Assembly (NCBI GenBank): GCA_018711545.1
Contig: DVIC01000054.1
Span: 1 to 19,437, forward strand
Length of the DNA: 19,437 nt
Direction of reading: 5' to 3'
Source of the DNA: Fimenecus stercoravium
GTDB taxonomy: Bacteria; Bacillota; Clostridia; Oscillospirales; Acutalibacteraceae
Part shown: positions 16,316-19,437 of the stretch, in pieces
Numbering within the stretch: the stretch's first letter is position 1
Layout of the letters: each line of letters starts with the position of its first letter
Notes under the pieces: model-generated
Told to the model about the DNA's origin: nothing
Databases searched by the model: none
The model's input: the letters and a program-made list of their open reading frames with translations, nothing else
Translations under genes and position numbers: made by a program

Positions 16316-16344
16316 TTGCGCGAAAAAAGGCACTGTGATAAAAT
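16316..16344 (+). promoter_or_regulatory. promoter of the SCP2-domain gene
   Basis: Plus-strand -35 TTGCGC (16316-16321) and -10 TAAAAT (16339-16344) with a 17-base spacer, and TGA immediately before the -10 as an extended -10 element. Transcription would start near 16351, about 57 bases ahead of the ATG at 16408. This is the only clear promoter for the sole plus-strand gene in this part of the window. Confidence 0.7.
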
Positions 16345-16351
16345 AAAGGTA

Positions 16352-16369
16352 GCCCCGACAGCGCGGGGC
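16352..16369 (+). other. 5'-end hairpin in the SCP2-gene leader
   Basis: GCCCCG pairs with CGGGGC across a 6-base loop, followed by GTTTTCC. It would form at the very 5' end of the predicted transcript. A 5' stem-loop that protects the mRNA is one reading. A weak attenuator is another, but the T-run is short and the ribosome binding site follows closely. Confidence 0.35.
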
Positions 16370-16407
16370 GTTTTCCGAATCACGCAGACGAAAGGAGGCA
16401 GTTATCC

Positions 16408-16734
16408 ATGACTTACGAACAGGTCGTTGCCAAGGTCAAGGCAAAGTATGAAAACACAGACGCTTCTTCCGTCAACGGAACGCTTGCCATTCAGGTGAAT
16501 CTGCTCGGCAAAAACGTCGAGGGTGTTTTCTATATTGAAGCCAAAGACGGCCGCGTCAACGTGGAGCCGTATGATTATCACGACAACAAGGCGGTCGTGA
16601 CCGTTGCGCCGACAAATCTGATGAAGATCCTTGAAGGCAAAATGGATCCGATCATCGCCTACACCACCGGCAAGGTCTCCGTTTCCGGCGACCCCGGCGC
16701 CGTTCTGACGCTCATCAAGCTGGCAAAGAAATGA
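16408..16734 (+). CDS. SCP2 sterol-binding-fold protein
   Basis: A compact 108-residue protein of the SCP-2 sterol-transfer family: an N-terminal helix (MTYEQVVAKVKAKYENTD), beta strands (GTLAIQVNLLGKNVEGVFYIEAKDGRVNVEP, KAVVTVAPTNLMKILEGKMDPIIAYTTGKVSVSGDPGAVLTLIKLAKK), and the family's late GKVSVSGD loop. It lacks a signal peptide, so it is cytoplasmic. SCP2-fold proteins bind hydrophobic ligands such as acyl chains, but the bacterial free-standing ones have no assigned role. ATG at 16408 has an ideal AAAGGAGG (16391-16398) 9 bases upstream. It is transcribed alone and divergently from the lipase-like gene, which could hint at lipid metabolism. Confidence 0.88.
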   Translation: MTYEQVVAKVKAKYENTDASSVNGTLAIQVNLLGKNVEGVFYIEAKDGRVNVEPYDYHDNKAVVTVAPTNLMKILEGKMDPIIAYTTGKVSVSGDPGAVLTLIKLAKK

Positions 16735-16748
16735 GCATTTTGCTTGCG

Positions 16749-16786
16749 AAACACGCTCGGCAGAATTGCCGAGCGTGTTTTGTTTT
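16749..16786 (+). terminator. intrinsic terminator of the SCP2-domain gene
   Basis: A perfect 14-bp stem (16749-16762 with 16767-16780) with loop GAAT is followed by TTTT-G-TTTT-type sequence on the plus strand, 14 bases after the stop at 16734. The minus-strand exit is not T-rich, so it acts mainly on the plus-strand transcript. Confidence 0.92.
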
Positions 16787-16810
16787 ATGCTGTATTTTCA
16801 AGCGGGCGGC

Positions 16811-16845
16811 GAACAAAAGGCGGCTGCCGCAAAGCGACAGCCGCC
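16811..16845 (-). terminator. intrinsic terminator of the surface-protein gene
   Basis: On the minus strand a 12-bp stem (one G-T pair; 16834-16845 with 16819-16830) closes a TTT loop and is followed by TTTTGTTC. It lies 33 bases past the stop of the cohesin-repeat protein at 16879. Together with the SCP2 terminator it insulates two convergent genes. Confidence 0.9.
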
Positions 16846-16878
16846 AAATGTCTAGTTCAGAAATGATTGTAGAGCGAA

Positions 16879-18105
16879 TCAGCCTTCACGCTTTTTCTTC
16901 AGCGTGACCGCCGCAACGCCGGCCGCCATGGCAAGCATAGCCGCAGCTGCGATGCCGCCGGCAACCGCGCCGCTGGTCTGCGGGATCTCCGGGTTCGCCG
17001 TGCCGGTCGTTCCCTCTTCCGCTTCCGTCGTCAGGACAGGGATCACTTCGGTCTCTTTTTCGCCGCAAACAGAGCAGACTCTTTCGCGCGAGCCTTCCTC
17101 TGTCTCAGTGGCCTCCTTCACAACAACCCATTCGCCGAAGTCATGCCCGAGTGCCGGGATCTCTTCGGTAACGGTCTCCTCGCAGCGCGCGCAGACGCCG
17201 GTTCTGGAACCCGCCTCGGTGCAGGTGGCTTCCTTGGTGACTTCCCATTCTGCAACGTCATGACCGAGTGCCGCAACAGGTTCGGTCACCGTCTCGCCGC
17301 AGCGTGCGCAGACGCCGGTCTGTACGCCTTCTTCGGTGCAGGTAGGCTCATCCGTTACAGTCCATTCGGACACATCGTGGCCGAGCGCAGCAATCTCGCG
17401 GGAATTCACTTCCGCATCGCAGACCGTGCACTTTTGGATCTCCTCGCCAGCCTCGGTGCAGGTGGCAGGTGTCTTCACTTCCCAGTCGCCCGCCGTGTGG
17501 CCGGTAGCGGCGATGGTATGGCTTCCAACGACTTGCCCGCAGACTGTGCAGATAATATTCTCGTTACCCGCTTCCGTGCAGGTGGGATATTTTGTAATTT
17601 CAGACAACCGCGTCACATGGCCGCAGGCAATCGTCACGGATTTTGTGGAGTTTGCAACGACCTGATCCGTAACGTCTTCGCCGTCCAGCGTGGTGCCGTC
17701 AGAAGCCAAACCAATGTTCAAGCTCAACGCAGAACCGGGTTTTACAACTTGGAGCTGGAATGTAAGCAAAGCGCCGCCTTCTGTAATCGCGCCCGCTGTC
17801 GCGCCTGTATAGCGCACACCGGTTGCATAGTCCAGATTCACTGTCGGGTTCAATGCCACAACCGGCGTGGTTGCAGAATTCGCAACAGGTGTATATGCGG
17901 TCCTGTCGAACTCCACATTGAACTCCAACGCACCAAGATTAGAATTCTCAGACACGGACACCGTCACTGTGATAATATCGCCGGCGTTTGCCGTGGTCTT
18001 GTCCGCAGTAAGCGTGAGCGCCGCCGTGGTATTTACCGCAAACGCCGGAACGGCGCACAGGCACACCAGAGCAAAAACCGTCAAAATGCTGACAATCTTT
18101 TTCAT
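16879..18105 (-). CDS. secreted, putatively wall-anchored protein: cohesin-like domain plus five cysteine repeats
   Basis: The product is 408 residues. Residues 1-23 are a signal peptide (cleavage after AFA). Residues about 28-135 resemble a cohesin-type beta-sandwich (LTLTADKTTANAGDIITVTVSVSE, LGALEFNVEFD). Residues 163-358 hold five repeats of about 39 residues with one cysteine in TCTEAG and a CxxC pair. The C terminus has IPQTSG (374-379), a hydrophobic helix (about 380-402) and KKKREG, like an LPXTG-type sorting signal. It is probably displayed on the cell surface, where a cohesin-like domain may bind another protein; no dockerin partner is visible. ATG at 18105 has AAGGAAGG upstream. 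The frame opens 52 codons earlier, but that part lacks a start site and covers the structured leader. It is probably monocistronic, with its own promoter and terminator. Confidence 0.85.
   Translation of the reverse strand: MKKIVSILTVFALVCLCAVPAFAVNTTAALTLTADKTTANAGDIITVTVSVSENSNLGALEFNVEFDRTAYTPVANSATTPVVALNPTVNLDYATGVRYTGATAGAITEGGALLTFQLQVVKPGSALSLNIGLASDGTTLDGEDVTDQVVANSTKSVTIACGHVTRLSEITKYPTCTEAGNENIICTVCGQVVGSHTIAATGHTAGDWEVKTPATCTEAGEEIQKCTVCDAEVNSREIAALGHDVSEWTVTDEPTCTEEGVQTGVCARCGETVTEPVAALGHDVAEWEVTKEATCTEAGSRTGVCARCEETVTEEIPALGHDFGEWVVVKEATETEEGSRERVCSVCGEKETEVIPVLTTEAEEGTTGTANPEIPQTSGAVAGGIAAAAMLAMAAGVAAVTLKKKREG
17032..17619 (-). repeat. five tandem protein repeats of about 39 residues with Cys and CxxC
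   Basis: Units run at residues about 163-202, 203-242, 243-281, 282-320 and 321-358 of the surface protein. The pattern is GHDxxEWxVTxxATCTEAG, then CxxCG, then a short strand ending in ALGH. Units 3 and 4 share the segment GVCARCxETVTE. In unit 5 the first cysteine is Glu (ATETEEG) and the closing ALGH is lost, as expected of a capping repeat. Such repeats occur in other Clostridia surface proteins; metal binding or disulfide use is not settled by the sequence. Confidence 0.85.
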
Positions 18106-18180
18106 AGTTTGTCCTTCCTTTTTTAGATTTTTGTTTTTATTATAACTCCCCTCCGTACGCACATGGTTTATATCAAAAGC

Positions 18181-18278
18181 GCAACACTTCCGATATAAGA
18201 CCCGCACCCCTCCAAACGGAACGATCCGCACTTGCGTGCACAAAACGGATTTATAATACAATTTCCTGCAAGTGTCGC
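18181..18278 (-). promoter_or_regulatory. structured 5' leader of the surface-protein gene
   Basis: In the predicted transcript GCGACACTT (18270-18278) can pair with AAGTGTTGC (18181-18189) over 9 bp with one G-U pair, enclosing about 80 nt. Inside is a hairpin (18224-18250) of ATCC/GGAT and GCAC/GTGC, separated by a 7-nt one-sided bulge, capped by the GNRA-type loop GCAA. It overlaps an alternative small CGGA/TCCG hairpin. The element ends 75 bases before the ATG. It could be a cis-regulatory RNA, but it matches no riboswitch consensus I can recall, and hand-found pairings of this size can occur by chance. Confidence 0.35.
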
Positions 18279-18330
18279 AATGTAAGCAAAAAGGGTATAA
18301 TTACAGACAACTATACATTATATTTTCTAT

Positions 18331-18359
18331 ATTATAGAAGAAATTCTGCATTTTGTCAA
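18331..18359 (-). promoter_or_regulatory. perfect consensus sigma-A promoter of the surface-protein gene
   Basis: On the minus strand TTGACA (18354-18359) and TATAAT (18331-18336) are separated by exactly 17 bases, matching the housekeeping consensus at all 12 positions. The start point would be near 18324, giving a leader of about 220 nt before the ATG at 18105. This suggests strong, potentially post-transcriptionally tuned expression. Confidence 0.9.
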
Positions 18360-18538
18360 CGAAATTTTTGAAGATTTACAAAATTATATTGAGCAGTATG
18401 TACAGATTTTCCGGGCGTCTGAAAATTTTTCCACGTTTTTTCTTCAAAACGTGATATTCAGCAACTTTAAATTTCTCGACATATCCGCGAATTGCCCGCA
18501 TATTGTCTCGATTTGCAGACCGCGGCAAAACGGCAGAT
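18360..18538. other. AT-rich intergenic stretch between the broken GNAT gene and the surface-protein promoter
   Basis: About 180 bases with no convincing gene. A perfect 8-bp inverted repeat CACGTTTT / AAAACGTG (18432-18453) lies about 85 bases past the GNAT stop, but no T-run follows on the minus strand, so it is a poor terminator. A 41-codon Lys/Arg-rich frame on the minus strand starting near 18501 has no good ribosome binding site. Confidence 0.4.
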
Positions 18539-18979
18539 TCATGTTTTTTGCCGATCCATTTCCGCAAGCGGGTGATCGCGGTAGACAAGGTCTGCACGGG
18601 GTGAAAAGCCCATTTTCTGCCAAAAGCGGTTGCCCGCTTCGTTGTCGGCAAATACGACCAGAGACGCCTTGTTTATCCCTGCCCGTCGCAGTGCTTGCAG
18701 CGCCGTTTCCACCAGCTGCGTCGCAATGCCCCGACGACGATATTACAAATGCACCGCCGTATGGTAGATGTATCCCCTGCGCCCGTCATTGCCCGCCAGG
18801 ATCACGCCCACGATCTGCCCGCTTTCCTCTGCAACGAAGCAGGTATCGGGATTGCGCCGCAAAAAGCACGCAATGCCGTATTGGGAGTCATCCAAATTGT
18901 TCAACCCCATGCCTTTACAGGTGTGCCATAGTGTATAAACCGCGGTATAGTCGTCTAAAGTCATTTGCCGAATATCCAT
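18539..18979 (-). pseudogene. GNAT acetyltransferase interrupted by an in-frame TAA
   Basis: The full frame from ATG at 18979 to TGA at 18539-18541 is 147 codons, the normal size of a GNAT N-acetyltransferase. It starts MDIRQMTLDDYTAVYTLW, with ESGQIVGVILAGNDG and YIYHTAVHL, then TAA at 18743-18745. It resumes in the same frame with YRRRGIATQLVETALQALR, the acetyl-CoA-binding RRxxGxA region, then the late FWQKMGF motif. The stop replaces codon 79, just before the cofactor-binding loop; CAA (Gln) to TAA would be a single substitution. The truncated product of 78 residues would lack the acetyl-CoA site. The rest is intact with no frameshift, so the lesion is recent, an assembly error, or read through. 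It lies 33 bases after the pRiA4b-like gene; the substrate is unknown. Confidence 0.85.
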
Positions 18980-19012
18980 ATTTCATCTTCCAAGCGTTAA
19001 CCGCTTCTCGCT

Positions 19013-19437
19013 TTATTCGTATGTCTCATACCCTTCTTGGATGAACGGGAGCCCGGCGCGTGTGAGAATATTGTTGTTCCCAACAGTGAAATACCTGTAA
19101 TCCCATTCCTGCTTTTCCTCGTTATAGTAAATGCCCGATGTTTTGCCGCCGTCGATTCTGCGAATCACGTCCAAAAGCTCCTGTGCCGGTAGGTCATCTA
19201 CAATCCCGCGTCCTGCGCCGTCGACAATTTTCGGATAGGCTTTACCGTGATGCGGCTCCAAGTCCCGAACCGCAAGCAGTTCTATGTCAAACACCTGCTC
19301 GCAGCCAAAGTCGTACACCATTTCCATATGCTCGCCGATTTGTATGTTGAATTTGGATAGCTTCCACCAGTCCAATAAATAGGCCCCGTCCGCTAAGTCC
19401 TCTAAGCAATCCTCAAAAGGCAGCACATACCGATCCT
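19013..19437 (-). CDS. plasmid pRiA4b ORF-3-like family protein (5' end outside the window)
   Basis: About 141 residues are visible, ending at TAA 19013-19015. The frame stays open to the window edge, so the N terminus is missing; an internal GTG at 19426 is unlikely to be the true start. The core MVYDFGCEQVFDIELL followed by AYPKIVDGAGRGIVDDL resembles the YDFGDxWxHxIxLE...YPxxxxGxxxxPPED pattern of the pRiA4b ORF-3 family. Here Cys-Glu replaces the usual Asp plus variable residue, and the His of the motif is Asp. The function of the family is unknown; members appear near mobile and accessory genes. The GNAT gene follows after 33 bases on the same strand. Confidence 0.65.
   Translation of the reverse strand, partial: DRYVLPFEDCLEDLADGAYLLDWWKLSKFNIQIGEHMEMVYDFGCEQVFDIELLAVRDLEPHHGKAYPKIVDGAGRGIVDDLPAQELLDVIRRIDGGKTSGIYYNEEKQEWDYRYFTVGNNNILTRAGLPFIQEGYETYE

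Noticed and set aside
17032..17619. CRISPR-like array
   Set aside because: The periodicity is of protein repeats (about 117-120 bases, diverged at DNA level) inside an open reading frame, not identical short repeats with unique spacers.
16879..18261. N-terminally extended version of the surface protein (52 extra residues)
   Set aside because: The extension has no signal-peptide character, places the true signal peptide internally, and lacks a ribosome binding site at its start. The ATG at 18105 has AAGGAAGG and starts MKKIVSILTV.
18106..18324. Cyclic-di-GMP or other known riboswitch in the surface-protein leader
   Set aside because: The conserved loop and receptor sequences of the classes I know were not found; only a generic foldable leader can be claimed.
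18376..18651. 91-codon minus-strand frame overlapping the end of the GNAT gene
   Set aside because: Its first half is an out-of-frame reading of the GNAT 3' part; the Lys/Arg-rich second half has no good ribosome binding site or family signal.
18743..18745. Stop-codon recoding (TAA read as an amino acid)
   Set aside because: TAA ends many intact genes in this window (sepF, divIVA, mutS, miaB, the HAD gene), so general recoding is excluded; a local mutation or error is simpler.

Overview
The window reads as a chromosomal segment of a Gram-positive, GC-rich Clostridia-type Firmicute, probably a gut Oscillospirales-like anaerobe. The evidence is a Firmicutes cell-division neighbourhood (sepF, divIVA, yggS/ylmE, lspA, rluD-like), a YlbF/YmcA-family protein, a MutL of the endonuclease type, and a sortase-type surface protein with a cohesin-like domain. 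No taxon can be fixed without a search.

Positions 16120 to 132 hold fifteen consecutive minus-strand genes, packed with overlaps or gaps of at most about 70 bases. In transcription order they are: alpha/beta hydrolase, miaB, ylbF-like, mutS, mutL, miaA, HlyD-like membrane adaptor, yggS, sepF, divIVA, lspA, rluD-like, HAD phosphatase, and the two halves of a split transketolase. A near-consensus promoter lies ahead of the hydrolase gene (16163-16191) and a bidirectional terminator follows the last gene (78-112). The block may therefore be one roughly 16-kb operon, although internal promoters cannot be excluded. It combines tRNA A37 modification (MiaA then MiaB), mismatch repair (MutS/MutL), septum and pole proteins (SepF, DivIVA), lipoprotein processing (LspA), rRNA pseudouridylation and pentose phosphate metabolism.

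From 16121 to 16790 there is a divergent promoter region and a single plus-strand gene for a small SCP2-fold protein with its own promoter, strong ribosome binding site and terminator. From 16811 to 18360 there is a monocistronic minus-strand surface-protein gene: signal peptide, cohesin-like domain, five cysteine-bearing repeats and a sorting-signal-like C terminus. It is driven by a perfect consensus promoter and has a leader of about 220 nt that can fold. From 18539 to the right edge there are two accessory genes: an acetyltransferase (GNAT) gene broken by one in-frame TAA codon, and the C-terminal part of a pRiA4b ORF-3-like protein that runs off the window. The left edge holds 20 codons of a convergent plus-strand gene.

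No CRISPR array, tRNA, rRNA, insertion sequence or obvious defence system was seen. The points most worth attention are the nonsense-interrupted GNAT gene, the ylbF-like gene with a six-cysteine tail next to miaB in an operon that also holds miaA, the orphan HlyD-like protein embedded among division genes, the DivIVA with a long acidic tail, and the structured leader of the cohesin-repeat surface protein.
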